Assembly: GCA_029098505.1 (NCBI GenBank)
Contig: JAQXOE010000031.1
Span: forward strand, 1-59,087
Direction of reading: 5' to 3'
DNA length: 59,087 nt
Source of the DNA: Bacteroidales bacterium
GTDB lineage: Bacteria > Bacteroidota > Bacteroidia > Bacteroidales > UBA932
Shown: piece by piece, positions 33,238-42,458 of the stretch
How the letters are laid out: each line of letters opens with the position of its first letter
How positions within the stretch are numbered: position 1 is the stretch's first letter
Position numbers and translations under genes: made by a program
Notes under the pieces: generated by a model
Seen by the model: only the letters and a program-made list of their open reading frames with translations
The model's database searches: none
What the model was told of the DNA's origin: nothing

Positions 33238-34947
33238 TTAATTGACCATTCTAATGCTGAAGTCGCTTCCGTAGAGGATGCGTCTGACTGCAGTATTGAT
33301 ATAGCCTCCGTTGTCCTGGGCGGTGAAACTGAAGTTGGTCTGCAGCCCTTTTTCCGTGTTGCCTTCGAGCTGGTCAAGCCAATGCCTTCCTCCTTCCGAG
33401 CATTTCTTGATGAAATAGTGGGCAATGTCATAGCCCTGGAATGCGAATTGTCCCGGCTCCGTGTTGAACAGGGCCCTGTACTGCATAAGGAATCTTTGGA
33501 CTTCAGGAGAGTCGTAGTTCACAAAATATGGCATTGAAATGTGGAGTTTGCAGGAATGGAAGTTTTCTACTTCGATGGTCTCGAAATTCCTGATCCTTGA
33601 AAGACAGTAGATGGATAGAGGTAAACCCTTGTATGCCAGAAGGTTGACGTTTCTGATGGCGTCGTTTACAAAGGCCTCGCTTTCAGATGCGATTACGATA
33701 TGGGTGGTGCAATTCTCCTTGCTGCGGCTTTCTATCATCGTGCTGATGTCCTTGCCCTCGAGTATTCCGTAACTTATGGTGGAATACTCTACTCCTGACT
33801 CGGAAAGATGCTTCATAAGCAGAGCCGCATTCTCGGTAGGAGTGACATTCTTTTCGCTGAGCAATATCACCTTATCCCCCTGGCCGAGCTCCTGTTTCAT
33901 CCAGGCTATCAAGTCGCGACACTGCAGGTCCGCCGGGGTCGGGACGTGAACGACATTTCTCCTGCTTCCAGCAAGCTCCGCAGCCTTAGGGTCGAGAGGG
34001 GAGATGATGACACTCGATTCTTCGCTGATATTGAGAGCATTGCCAATATCCTGGACAGAGACGGGTCCAATGACGAAGTCGCTCTTGGCGAAGCGTTCTG
34101 CACTTACGGGCATTGCTCCTCCCGCGCAGTCGTAGACGCTGAGTTCAGCCTTGAAGCCTTCCTTTTCAAGGTCACGCATCGCAAGCAGCACTCCGCTGTA
34201 AAAGTCGAGATTGTTCTCGCTTGGGGTCTTGGCCGAATTGAAAGGAAGTATGAGCGAGAAGTCGATTTCCTTCTTTGTGATGCCGAAGATTTCGTCCAGT
34301 TTATCCGATATTTCGTCACTGATATTTTCAGCTTCCGCCTGCATTTCGTCTTCCTTGTTCTCTTCGCCGCTTTCACTGTCAGAGAGTTTGGCTATCTCTC
34401 TGGCAAGAGTATTACCCTGAGGGATTCTGAGCTTCTGTCTCTTGGTCAATGTGCTGCTGCTCAGGTCATTATAGCTGATGATAACGTCTTGGCTGATACC
34501 GTATTTCTTAGCAATTCCGGCGAGATCCTCATACCATTTGACAACGTGTGTCAGGTACTCGTCCTTGCCATCCTGAACTTGTAGAGTTTCGTTTCCGGAC
34601 TGGCCTGAGGCATTGACCGGTTTTTCAGTCGCATTCGCTTTCTGAATGCTGTTGGATTTATCCGGAATACGCAAAATCTGATATTGCTGGAGTGGTTCTG
34701 TGTCCAGGTGAAGAGTAGGATTGGCCTCATAGATTTCTTCCAGAGTCACTCCGTATGCCTTCGCAATCGAAAACAGGGTCTGTTTGGCCAGAACGGGATG
34801 GGAATAATAGACTATGCCCGTATCCTTGTCCTTGACCTTTTCCTTGGATATGCTTACTGGGGTGGCGACATACTCCTGCTGGGCAAGGGCAGTAAAGCCG
34901 GAACACAGCAGCAGAAGCGCTGATATGATTGCAATGTTTCTCTTCAT
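33238..34947 (-). CDS. LysM and PBP1-fold periplasmic protein (LpoA/YraM-like layout)
   Basis: A 569-residue exported protein. After the signal peptide (ending TALAQQ) come two LysM peptidoglycan-binding motifs, at about 48-94 (FSIAKAYGVTLEEIYEANP) and 133-175 (LAGIAKKYGISQDVIISYND). An acidic linker and a C-terminal type-1 periplasmic-binding-protein fold (about 232-565; FSLILPFNSAKTPSENNLDF, DFVIGPVSVQDIGNAL) follow. LpoA of E. coli also ends in a PBP1 fold and activates a peptidoglycan synthase, so a cell-wall regulatory role is plausible but inferred. Last gene of the pdxJ-Skp-GT4 strand group. The ATG at 34947 is chosen over a GTG three codons upstream. Confidence 0.8.
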   Translation of the reverse strand: MKRNIAIISALLLLCSGFTALAQQEYVATPVSISKEKVKDKDTGIVYYSHPVLAKQTLFSIAKAYGVTLEEIYEANPTLHLDTEPLQQYQILRIPDKSNSIQKANATEKPVNASGQSGNETLQVQDGKDEYLTHVVKWYEDLAGIAKKYGISQDVIISYNDLSSSTLTKRQKLRIPQGNTLAREIAKLSDSESGEENKEDEMQAEAENISDEISDKLDEIFGITKKEIDFSLILPFNSAKTPSENNLDFYSGVLLAMRDLEKEGFKAELSVYDCAGGAMPVSAERFAKSDFVIGPVSVQDIGNALNISEESSVIISPLDPKAAELAGSRRNVVHVPTPADLQCRDLIAWMKQELGQGDKVILLSEKNVTPTENAALLMKHLSESGVEYSTISYGILEGKDISTMIESRSKENCTTHIVIASESEAFVNDAIRNVNLLAYKGLPLSIYCLSRIRNFETIEVENFHSCKLHISMPYFVNYDSPEVQRFLMQYRALFNTEPGQFAFQGYDIAHYFIKKCSEGGRHWLDQLEGNTEKGLQTNFSFTAQDNGGYINTAVRRILYGSDFSIRMVN

Positions 34948-34962
34948 TTTCTTCACTCTGTA

Positions 34963-36084
34963 TTATATCTTCTTCGCAAATTCAACAAGTCCTTCAGCGA
35001 AGCGGCTCCAGCTGAGCCTTTCCTTTTCCTCCCGTATATGGGCAATGCAGTTTTCGCGTATGCGTTCGTCCGCGAAATATCGTTCGATAGCCGCCTTGAT
35101 GCACTCGGAATCAGGCCTTTCCGTGACAATTCCCGTGCCGCGCTCTCCTATGGTCTCCTTCAGGCCTCCTACATCGGTGACGACCATAGGGACCTCAAAG
35201 TGGTAGGAAACGGAGCTGATTCCGCTTTGTGTGGCGCTGCGATAGGGGAGGACAGTCAGGTCGGCGGCAGAGAAATATTTCTTTACGTCCGAGTCCTTGA
35301 TGTATTCCGGGAACAGGTAGATTCTGTCTTTCGCCCCGCTCTTCTCAATCTGTTCGGCATAGCTGTCGAATGAGCCGTATGGTTCTCCTGCTATGATGAG
35401 CTGGTATTCCTCGCCCAGTTCCTTGAATGCGTCTATCAGTATGTCCAGTCCCTTGTATTTCCGGATCAGACCGAAAAAGAGCAGATTCTTTCTGTTTTCC
35501 TTTATTCCAAGTATCCTTTCGGCTTCCTTGCGGGGGAGTTTGGCTCCAAAATGGCTGTAGAGAGGGTGGTTCTGGATAATATGGGGCTTGCTGTCAGTGA
35601 ACTTCAGCAGGTCTGAATCAACCTCACCGCACATAGAGATAACCCCGTCCGTGCCCGAGAGTATGTATTTGGTGAAAGGCCTATCAAAGAATCTCGGTTC
35701 GTGCGGAACAATATTGTCCGCAATCATTATGACCTTGCACCTCTTGTTCATATGCCTGCAGACATAACCGAGCGAAGGTCCGAAATAGGACATCCAGTAT
35801 CTGATGACAAGTATGTCCGGGTCCCATTCGCGTATTCTGCGTGCTGTTTTGATGTATGTAAACGGATTAGCCGTATCCAATAGAGCTTCCGACTCTATGG
35901 CTACGGCTTCATCGTCCGGCGTGACGTATTGCGTCTTGCCCGGGAAAAGAAAATCGGGATACTGTCTCGAGAAAGTGAATGCCTTGACATCGTGCTTCTT
36001 GCCCAGTTCCTCGAAGATATTCGCATTAAACTGAGCTATTCCTCCTCTGTAAGGATAGAAACTGGACAGTATGGCTATTTTCAA
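34963..36084 (-). CDS. GT4-type glycosyltransferase
   Basis: A 373-residue GT-B enzyme of the GT4 family. The N-terminal acceptor domain begins ILSSFYPYRGGIAQFNANIF. The C-terminal donor domain contains NLLFFGLIRKYKGLDILIDAF and the nucleotide-sugar-binding block LPYRSATQSGISSVSYHFEVPMVVTDVGG. Donor and acceptor sugars cannot be predicted. It starts 2 bp after the Skp-like lipoprotein and precedes the LysM protein by 15 bp, so the three are likely co-expressed. No other polysaccharide genes are near. Confidence 0.88.
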   Translation of the reverse strand: MKIAILSSFYPYRGGIAQFNANIFEELGKKHDVKAFTFSRQYPDFLFPGKTQYVTPDDEAVAIESEALLDTANPFTYIKTARRIREWDPDILVIRYWMSYFGPSLGYVCRHMNKRCKVIMIADNIVPHEPRFFDRPFTKYILSGTDGVISMCGEVDSDLLKFTDSKPHIIQNHPLYSHFGAKLPRKEAERILGIKENRKNLLFFGLIRKYKGLDILIDAFKELGEEYQLIIAGEPYGSFDSYAEQIEKSGAKDRIYLFPEYIKDSDVKKYFSAADLTVLPYRSATQSGISSVSYHFEVPMVVTDVGGLKETIGERGTGIVTERPDSECIKAAIERYFADERIRENCIAHIREEKERLSWSRFAEGLVEFAKKI

Positions 36085-36086
36085 AA

Positions 36087-36698
36087 TTACTTGTTTGAGT
36101 TCTTATTCTGTACGTACTCGGCGTTGAGACCTGCAAGAATGGCATCTGTGATGTCAAGCTCAGGGTCTGCGGTCACTACAGGTGATGGGAGGATGTCTCC
36201 CTGGGTAGCGATGATCATAGCGTAGCCGTTCTCTGCATTGAACTTGTCAACGAAGGTCTTGATGGCGTCAGCAATCTGGTTCATCATTACAGCCTGCTCC
36301 TCCTGCATTTCCTGCTGCTTCTGGTTGTAGAAGGTCTCGAACTCGCTCTGCTGCTGCTGGAGTTTCAGTGACTGAGCCTCAGCCACTGATCTGGTGAAGA
36401 GTCCCTTGTCAACCTTCTCCTGGAAGGTATTGATGTCACCCTGAAGCTTGTTGCCTCTTCTTGTGAGCTCCTGCTCGATGCTCTGTGCCTTGGTCTGGAC
36501 TACACTGCTGAGGTCATTGGCCATGTCATACTCGTTGAGCACTCTGTCAAGATTGAAATAAACGATGGCTCCTTTCTTGGCAACGGCCTCAACTGGCTCC
36601 GCGCTATTGGATTCTGCTGCCTGATTCTGGCAGGAAGAGAGGGAGATAGCGCCGGCAAAGAGGGCCAGAACGCTGAAAATCAAAGTTGATCTTTTCAT
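36087..36698 (-). CDS. OmpH/Skp-family lipoprotein
   Basis: A 203-residue OmpH/Skp-like protein. The N-terminus MKRSTLIFSVLALFAGAISL is followed by a lipobox SSC, so it is predicted to be membrane-anchored, unlike soluble Skp. The Skp core follows: a short strand (GAIVYFNLDRVLNEYD), a long Gln/Glu-rich coiled coil (about 70-140), and the return strand GYAMIIATQGDILPSP. It probably helps outer-membrane protein folding. A second, soluble paralogue follows bamA at 41813. I use the ATG at 36698; a -7 box TAATTTTG is at 36760-36753. Confidence 0.85.
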   Translation of the reverse strand: MKRSTLIFSVLALFAGAISLSSCQNQAAESNSAEPVEAVAKKGAIVYFNLDRVLNEYDMANDLSSVVQTKAQSIEQELTRRGNKLQGDINTFQEKVDKGLFTRSVAEAQSLKLQQQQSEFETFYNQKQQEMQEEQAVMMNQIADAIKTFVDKFNAENGYAMIIATQGDILPSPVVTADPELDITDAILAGLNAEYVQNKNSNK

Positions 36699-36752
36699 TT
36701 TGTATACTTTACTGTTTATAATTGTCTTAATGCGCAATCAGGTGTGAAAATG

Positions 36753-36760
36753 CAAAATTA
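36753..36760 (-). promoter_or_regulatory. Putative -7 box of the Skp-like lipoprotein
   Basis: The minus strand reads TAATTTTG, a TAnnTTTG match in the 63-bp gap after pdxJ. The -33 position reads TTC rather than TTG and lies in the pdxJ 3' end. It may give the chaperone-GT-LysM group its own promoter. Confidence 0.4.
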
Positions 36761-36761
36761 G

Positions 36762-37481
36762 TTAAAATATCTTAATCTTTGAAAGATATGCCTGTATAGT
36801 TTTCTCCAGACCGAGGTAAAGGGCGTCGGAGATGATGGCGTGACCTATCGAGACCTCATCAGTCCAAGGAATCCTTCTGATGAAATACTCAAGGTTTTCA
36901 AGACTGAGATCGTGGCCAGCATTCAGCCCGAGTCCCAGTTCCCTGGCTCTTTCTGCTGTGCGTACGTAATCCGCTATCGCCGCCTCCCTGTCCTCGGGAT
37001 AGCGCTCTGCATATGCTGCCGTGTATAACTCGACTCTATCAGCTCCGCAGGCTTTCGCGCCTTCGGCCATCAGCGGGTCCGGGTCAATGAAGATGGAGCA
37101 ACGTATGCCCTTGCTTTTGAAGAGGGAGCACATTGAACTGAGGAATTCCCTGTTTTTGATAGTGTCCCAACCGGCATTGGAAGTTATGGCATCCGGGGCG
37201 TCGGGAACGAGGGTTACCTGGTCCGGCAGCACTTCGCATACCAGGTCCACGAAGGACGGGATGGGATTGCCCTCTATATTGAATTCAGTCTTTATGATTG
37301 GTCTTATCGACCTGACATCCGCATATCTGATATGTCTCTCGTCCGGTCTCGGGTGAACGGTGATGCCTTCGGCACCGAAGCTTTCACAGTCTGCTGCCGC
37401 TTTGGTGACGTCGGGAACATTGCCTCCCCTGGCGTTCCTGATAGTGGCAATCTTGTTGATGTTGACACTTAGTCTGGTCAT
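36762..37481 (-). CDS. pdxJ: Pyridoxine 5'-phosphate synthase
   Basis: TIM-barrel enzyme condensing 1-deoxyxylulose 5-phosphate with 3-amino-2-oxopropyl phosphate to pyridoxine 5'-phosphate. The N-terminus has RLSVNINKIATIRNARGG, followed by AEGITVHPRPDERHI with the catalytic region. VELYTAAYAERY and LGLNAGHDLSLENL are further family blocks. Length 239. It is divergent from nadK across 138 bp, with TATTTTTG boxes in both directions (37540-37547 minus, 37581-37588 plus). Confidence 0.96.
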   Translation of the reverse strand: MTRLSVNINKIATIRNARGGNVPDVTKAAADCESFGAEGITVHPRPDERHIRYADVRSIRPIIKTEFNIEGNPIPSFVDLVCEVLPDQVTLVPDAPDAITSNAGWDTIKNREFLSSMCSLFKSKGIRCSIFIDPDPLMAEGAKACGADRVELYTAAYAERYPEDREAAIADYVRTAERARELGLGLNAGHDLSLENLEYFIRRIPWTDEVSIGHAIISDALYLGLEKTIQAYLSKIKIF

Positions 37482-37539
37482 AACTACAATCCTTTCAGTA
37501 ATAACTGTTTGTTTCTTGCACGGATAAGCGTGGAAATGA

Positions 37540-37588
37540 CAAAAATAGTCAATATTGTGAAAAGTTATTGAATAAAGTTTTATTTTTG
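37540..37588. promoter_or_regulatory. Divergent -7 boxes for pdxJ and nadK
   Basis: TATTTTTG occurs on the minus strand at 37547-37540 (towards pdxJ) and on the plus strand at 37581-37588 (towards nadK, 32 bp before its ATG). A TTG at 37555-37557 is 23 bp from the plus box, slightly long. No -33 is evident for pdxJ. Confidence 0.45.
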
Positions 37589-37619
37589 AACTTTCATTTC
37601 AAATAGGACCATTTATAAT

Positions 37620-38426
37620 ATGCTGCTGGCAATATATCTGAAGAACAGTTCATTGGCAGGAGACCCCCGCATCGACGGATTGAAGTCCGCCCTGAAAGCG
37701 GGAGCTTGCGAAGTGTATGACATCAAATCCCAAGCCAATCTTCGTGAGGGCACCGATGCAGTTTTGAGCCTCGGTGGTGACGGGACCTTCCTCTCTGCCG
37801 CGAGACTGGTGGGCTCGAGCGGTATTCCCGTTCTCGGCGTCAATTTCGGCAGGCTAGGCTTTCTGTCCGAATACACTCCTGAGGAGGTCGTCGAGAGCCT
37901 GCTCGGCGGTGATTATGAAATCGAGAACAGGCATATGCTCTCCGCAAAGGTGGAAGGCTCTGACAATGAGTTCATTGCCCTTAATGAAGTGACTGTGCAC
38001 AGGAATGGTGCGGCTATGCTCGGCGTTGACTTGAAGATAGATGGCGAGCCTATGCCGACCTGTTGGGCCGACGGCTTTCTGGTCGCGACGAGTTCGGGCT
38101 CGACAGCCTACTCACTGAGCATAGGAGGTCCTATCTGCACTCCGGACGCCGATGTCCTGGTGCTCGCTCCCATTGCCCCGCACAATCTCAACATACGTCC
38201 TGTTGTTGTGCCGGTTACGGCCCGAATCGAGCTCTCACTTTCCTCCAGGGACTCTTCCGTGATGGTTACCTTTGACAATTCCAATCTGATTGCCCCGAGT
38301 TCCACCAAGGTGTCAGTTTCAGTGGCACAGTTTTCGCTCAAGCGTATCCGCCTTCATAAGTCAAATTTCATTCAAGCTCTCAAGAACAAACTTTTCTGGG
38401 GAGAAGATGTCAGAAACCAATTGTAA
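37620..38426 (+). CDS. nadK: NAD kinase
   Basis: Phosphorylates NAD to NADP. The catalytic GGDG is at residues 52-55 (LSLGGDGTFLSAARL), followed by GVNFGRLGFLSEYTPEE. ALNEVTVHRNG and SGSTAYSLSIGGPI are the conserved NAD-binding segments of the C-terminal beta domain. Length 268. First gene of the nadK-uppS-bamA-ompH set; its stop shares one base with the uppS start. Confidence 0.96.
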   Translation: MLLAIYLKNSSLAGDPRIDGLKSALKAGACEVYDIKSQANLREGTDAVLSLGGDGTFLSAARLVGSSGIPVLGVNFGRLGFLSEYTPEEVVESLLGGDYEIENRHMLSAKVEGSDNEFIALNEVTVHRNGAAMLGVDLKIDGEPMPTCWADGFLVATSSGSTAYSLSIGGPICTPDADVLVLAPIAPHNLNIRPVVVPVTARIELSLSSRDSSVMVTFDNSNLIAPSSTKVSVSVAQFSLKRIRLHKSNFIQALKNKLFWGEDVRNQL

Positions 38427-39139
38427 TGGAAGATAAAGTACGAATTCCGCAGCACGTCTCTATAATAATGGACGGCAACGGCAGATGGGCCGAGGAAAGA
38501 GGCCACGAACGCGTATACGGACATACACACGGTGTGGAGAGCGTAAGGGCCTGCACAGAAGCGGCAGTTGAGGCCGGGGTGCGCTATCTGTCACTGTTTG
38601 CATTTTCAGAGGAAAACTGGGGCCGTCCGGAAGATGAGGTCAGCACTTTGATGAAATTGATGTTCAAGTCAATGGTGGATGAACTGGATACATTGATGAA
38701 CAATCAGGTCCGCTTTGTCGTTCTTGGCAATCGTGCCCGCCTTTCGGATGACTTGAACCGCGCCATCGACAGCCTTATGGACAGAACTGCGGCCAATGAC
38801 CGTCTCACACTCATCATCTTCCTTAGCTATAGCGGGAAATGGGATATCCTCCAGGCAGCCAAGGCTATTGCCCTGGAGTGCGGAGGGAATCGTGAAAGAA
38901 TCGAGGCTCTCGATTCCGCCGATATCGCTTCCCATCTGGTTACCGCCGGAATACCCGACCCTGACCTGATCATCAGGACTTCGGGAGAACAGAGAATCAG
39001 CAACTATCTTTTGTGGCAATGCGCATATTCGGAATTCATTTTCAGCCCGGTTTTGTGGCCGGATTTCAGAAAGAAGGAATTCTTCTCGGCTCTCGATGAA
39101 TATGCAAAGAGAGACCGCCGCTATGGAAAAGTGAAATAA
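38426..39139 (+). CDS. uppS: Undecaprenyl diphosphate synthase (cis-prenyltransferase)
   Basis: Makes the undecaprenyl carrier lipid for peptidoglycan and surface glycans. The N-terminal motif IIMDGNGRWAEERG contains the catalytic Asp16. FAFSEENWGRPEDEV and the C-terminal PDLIIRTSGEQRISNYLLWQCAYSE block are diagnostic, the last with the diphosphate-binding Arg and the Glu. Length 237. Prenyl chain length is assumed from the family. It is coupled to nadK by a 1-base overlap and followed 24 bp later by bamA. Confidence 0.96.
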   Translation: MEDKVRIPQHVSIIMDGNGRWAEERGHERVYGHTHGVESVRACTEAAVEAGVRYLSLFAFSEENWGRPEDEVSTLMKLMFKSMVDELDTLMNNQVRFVVLGNRARLSDDLNRAIDSLMDRTAANDRLTLIIFLSYSGKWDILQAAKAIALECGGNRERIEALDSADIASHLVTAGIPDPDLIIRTSGEQRISNYLLWQCAYSEFIFSPVLWPDFRKKEFFSALDEYAKRDRRYGKVK

Positions 39140-39144
39140 TTCCG

Positions 39145-39152
39145 TATATTTG
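39145..39152 (+). promoter_or_regulatory. Possible internal -7 box before bamA
   Basis: TATATTTG matches TAnnTTTG in the 24-bp uppS-bamA gap, 11 bp before the ATG at 39164. There is no TTG at the right distance, so this is weak evidence for extra bamA transcription. Confidence 0.3.
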
Positions 39153-39163
39153 CAAATTGATAA

Positions 39164-41785
39164 ATGGAAAAGAGATTGATGAAACCATACAGAATTGCTG
39201 TTCTGGTACTGTCTGCGCTTATCCCGTTTGTAGCTGGGGCGCAGCAGCAGGACGTTGTCATTGACTATAACAGACCTCAAACCTATGTTATCGCCGGTTT
39301 GAGTGCTGAGGGTTATAAGTACTTCAACGAGAGGATGATAATCCAGCAGAGCGGTCTTCAGGTCGGCCAGACCATCACTCTTCCTAGCGAGGAGGCTTCC
39401 AATGTCATTGACCGTCTTTGGGCCCAGCGTTTCTTCGAGGATGTCTCCCTCAAGGTGGACAGCCTTTCTGCAAAAAGGGATTCAGTGTATCTGAAAGTTG
39501 TGGTCAAGGAGCGTCCGCGCGTGTCGAGGTGGAGCTTCACCGGAATCAAGAGCGGTGACAAGAAGGAGATTCAGGACAGAGTCTCGCTCAGACCGGGACG
39601 TGAGTATTCGGAGTATGTAGCCAAGACCACCATTGATATCATCAAGCGCTACTACGCTGAGAAGGGTTTCATCAATGCTACGGTGACTCCTATTGTCAAG
39701 GATGACCCTAAGGTGGCTAATGCCATCCAGGTGGAATTCAAGATAGACAGGGGAGACCGCATAAAAATCAAGACCATCAATTTCATTGGCAATAACGAGG
39801 AGGTGAGCGATTATAAAATCGCCAAGGAAATGAAGAAGACGAACTCGGCCAAATTCTATAACTTCTTCAAAACCAAGAAGTTTAACGAAAAGGAATACGA
39901 AAACGACAAGCACAATGCCATAAATGCCTTCAACGAGGCCGGATACCGTGACGCCAGACTGGTAAGGGACAGCATCTATTATCTTCCTCCGAAGAAGGAA
40001 GGAGAGCCTTCAAAGAGACTCGGCATCGACCTCGAATTCGAGCAGGGTGACCGATACTATTTCGGTGACATCAGTTGGACAGGAAATTCCGTTTACAGTA
40101 CGGATGTGCTGAACCAGGTGCTCGCCATCGAGAAAGGTGATGTATATGATATGGTGACTATGCAGAAGAGGCTAGTCGGAGGCGGCAAGGAGAACGAGAT
40201 TGCTGTTTCCAAGCTTTACCGCGACAATGGATACCTCTTTTTCAACATCACTCCTGTGGAGCTCAATATCCAGAACGATACCGTGGATGTCGAGATGAGA
40301 ATTTCCGAGGGCAAGCCAGCAACCTTGAACAACATCGTCATCAATGGCAATGACCTGACCAGCGAAAAGGTCGTAAGGCGCCAGCTCTTCACCCGTCCGG
40401 GCTATCTCTTCAGCCAGTCCGATTTCGAGAGGTCAATTCGTGAAATCGCCTCTCTCGGCCAGTTCGACCCGGAGGCTATTATGAGTGAAACAGGCTATTC
40501 CATTATCCCTAACCAGTTGAACAATACCGTTGACCTCATATACAACGTCACGGAGAAGCCTTCATCACAGCTTGAACTTTCCGGAGGTTGGGGAGGACGT
40601 ACTTTCGTAGCTACAGTCGGCGTCAGCTTCAATAACTTCTCCACCAGGAGAATGTTCGAGAAAAATGCCTGGAGGCCTGTGCCTCTTGGAGACGCCCAGA
40701 ACCTCTCGTTCAGATTCCAGACCAGCGGTACCTATTACACCGCTCTCTCGGCCAGCTTCACTGAGCCTTGGCTTTTCGGAAAGAAGCCTACCTCGCTCAA
40801 TCTTTCGACTTACTATACCAGGCAGACCAACTCATATCTCGCGCTCAACATTCTCAACAATGACAAGCAGTTCGAGGTTTACGGTTTCGCTGCCTCACTC
40901 GGTACTCGTCTGAAGTGGCCAGACAACTATTTCGTGCTCTACAACGGACTCAGCTGGCAGACCTACAGGCTCACTAACTGGTACACCAATTCATTCCTCT
41001 TCAATGACGGTACCTCCCATAATCTGAGTTATTCGCTTACGCTGAACAGAACATCTACCGACCAGCAGATATATCCGCGCCAGGGTTCGGAGTTTACCGC
41101 ATCCCTGCAGATTACTCCTCCGTTCTCCCTCTTCAGGAAGAGCGATTTGGGCAAGCTCGACGCGGACGGAAATCCTACCCGGGTATCTTCTTGGCGTGAC
41201 ATCAACTATGACAATTGGACTGCCAGCCAAAGATTCAGATGGATTGAGTATCACAAGTGGAAGTTCTCCGGAACCGTATATACCAAGCTGTATGACAATC
41301 TCGTGCTTATGACCAGAGCCCAGTTCGGCTTCCTCGGCTATTATAACAGAAACTGGGGCTATTCACCGTTCGAAGGCTTTATGGTCGGAGGTGACGGAAT
41401 GTCCGGATACAATACCTACGGATCTGAAATCATTGCTCTCAGAGGATACGAGAACTACTCGCTTACCCCTACTACCCAGAGTTCTTACAACTCTTACGGT
41501 GCGTCTTACGCAGGTAATGTCTATGACAAATTTACTGTCGAGCTCCGCTATCCTGTGATTCTTCAGCCGACTTCAACCATTTTCGCCCTTCTTTTCCTGG
41601 AAGGTGGAAACTGCTGGTCCGACATACGTCAGTTCAATCCGTTCCAAATCAAGCGCTCTGCGGGTGTCGGTGTGAGAGTATATCTCCCGATGGTCGGTTT
41701 GCTCGGTGTTGACTGGGGTTACGGTTTCGATGATTCACAGTATGGTGGAAGTCAGTTCCACTTCGTCATCGGACAGCAGTTCTAG
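39164..41785 (+). CDS. bamA: Outer membrane protein assembly factor BamA
   Basis: Central beta-barrel of the BAM machine, an Omp85 protein of 873 residues. The signal peptide ends VAGAQQQ. POTRA repeats occupy about 40-460 (for example VVKERPRVSRWSFTGIKSGDKKEI and MRISEGKPATLNNIVINGNDL). The C-terminal 16-strand barrel runs from about 470 and includes the conserved Omp85 strand GVGVRVYLPMVGLLGVDWGYGF and a terminal Phe (IGQQF). The ATG at 39179 (MKPYRIAV) is an equally good start five codons in. Position between uppS and ompH is standard for the phylum. Confidence 0.96.
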   Translation: MEKRLMKPYRIAVLVLSALIPFVAGAQQQDVVIDYNRPQTYVIAGLSAEGYKYFNERMIIQQSGLQVGQTITLPSEEASNVIDRLWAQRFFEDVSLKVDSLSAKRDSVYLKVVVKERPRVSRWSFTGIKSGDKKEIQDRVSLRPGREYSEYVAKTTIDIIKRYYAEKGFINATVTPIVKDDPKVANAIQVEFKIDRGDRIKIKTINFIGNNEEVSDYKIAKEMKKTNSAKFYNFFKTKKFNEKEYENDKHNAINAFNEAGYRDARLVRDSIYYLPPKKEGEPSKRLGIDLEFEQGDRYYFGDISWTGNSVYSTDVLNQVLAIEKGDVYDMVTMQKRLVGGGKENEIAVSKLYRDNGYLFFNITPVELNIQNDTVDVEMRISEGKPATLNNIVINGNDLTSEKVVRRQLFTRPGYLFSQSDFERSIREIASLGQFDPEAIMSETGYSIIPNQLNNTVDLIYNVTEKPSSQLELSGGWGGRTFVATVGVSFNNFSTRRMFEKNAWRPVPLGDAQNLSFRFQTSGTYYTALSASFTEPWLFGKKPTSLNLSTYYTRQTNSYLALNILNNDKQFEVYGFAASLGTRLKWPDNYFVLYNGLSWQTYRLTNWYTNSFLFNDGTSHNLSYSLTLNRTSTDQQIYPRQGSEFTASLQITPPFSLFRKSDLGKLDADGNPTRVSSWRDINYDNWTASQRFRWIEYHKWKFSGTVYTKLYDNLVLMTRAQFGFLGYYNRNWGYSPFEGFMVGGDGMSGYNTYGSEIIALRGYENYSLTPTTQSSYNSYGASYAGNVYDKFTVELRYPVILQPTSTIFALLFLEGGNCWSDIRQFNPFQIKRSAGVGVRVYLPMVGLLGVDWGYGFDDSQYGGSQFHFVIGQQF

Positions 41786-41812
41786 TTAAGAATAATCAAA
41801 ATAACATCTGAT

Positions 41813-42367
41813 ATGAAAAAAGTATTATTGATTGCCGCAATGGCATTTGCTTCTATTACCGGTTTTGCCCAGTCAAAATTCGCACACGTCAATTTCAGCG
41901 AACTCGTTCAGCTCATGCCGGAAGCTGACGAAGCCCGCGCAGTTATGACAGCCAGCAGCAATGAGGCCCAGGAGACCTTCCAGACTATGGTGGACGAATT
42001 CCAGTCAAAGTACAACACTTACCAGCAGAAAGCTTCAACCTGGACCCAGACCATACGTGAGAGCAAGGAAAAGGAACTTTCCGACCTCGACCAGAGAATT
42101 CAGGAATTCCAGCAGAGCATACAGACTGAACTTCAGGCTCAGCAGAACCAGCTGATGGCTCCTATTTACGAGAAAGCTACAAAGGTTGTAGAGAAACTTG
42201 CCAAGGCCGGAGGATACATCTATGTTTTTGAACAGTCGCAGGTACTTTATCTGGATCCTGCTCAGAGTGTGGACCTTACACCGGCAGCCAGAAAGGAACT
42301 CGGCATTCCTGAAGACCGTACACTTGAATCACTACAGGCTGAGCTTCAGGCCCAGCAGCAACAGTAA
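41813..42367 (+). CDS. Periplasmic chaperone OmpH/Skp
   Basis: A 184-residue soluble Skp-type chaperone that holds unfolded outer-membrane proteins for BamA. The signal peptide ends GFAQS. The small beta part starts FAHVNFSELVQLMPEADEAR, a long amphipathic coiled coil covers about 45-130, and the return strand is GGYIYVFEQSQVLYLDP. The C-terminus is Gln-rich. It is the last gene before the terminator at 42382. Confidence 0.92.
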   Translation: MKKVLLIAAMAFASITGFAQSKFAHVNFSELVQLMPEADEARAVMTASSNEAQETFQTMVDEFQSKYNTYQQKASTWTQTIRESKEKELSDLDQRIQEFQQSIQTELQAQQNQLMAPIYEKATKVVEKLAKAGGYIYVFEQSQVLYLDPAQSVDLTPAARKELGIPEDRTLESLQAELQAQQQQ

Positions 42368-42381
42368 TAAGCTAACAACCA

Positions 42382-42411
42382 CAGGCGGAGGGGGTTTCCT
42401 TCGCCTTTTTT
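42382..42411 (+). terminator. Rho-independent terminator after ompH
   Basis: The stem AGGCGGAGG (42382-42390) pairs with CCTTCGCCT (42397-42405), including one G-U pair, over a 6-nt loop and runs into seven T (42405-42411). It closes the nadK-uppS-bamA-ompH unit. Confidence 0.88.
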
Positions 42412-42458
42412 TGCCGATTGAGGCAAATCCAACCACATAATAACCAATAAAAATAGTA

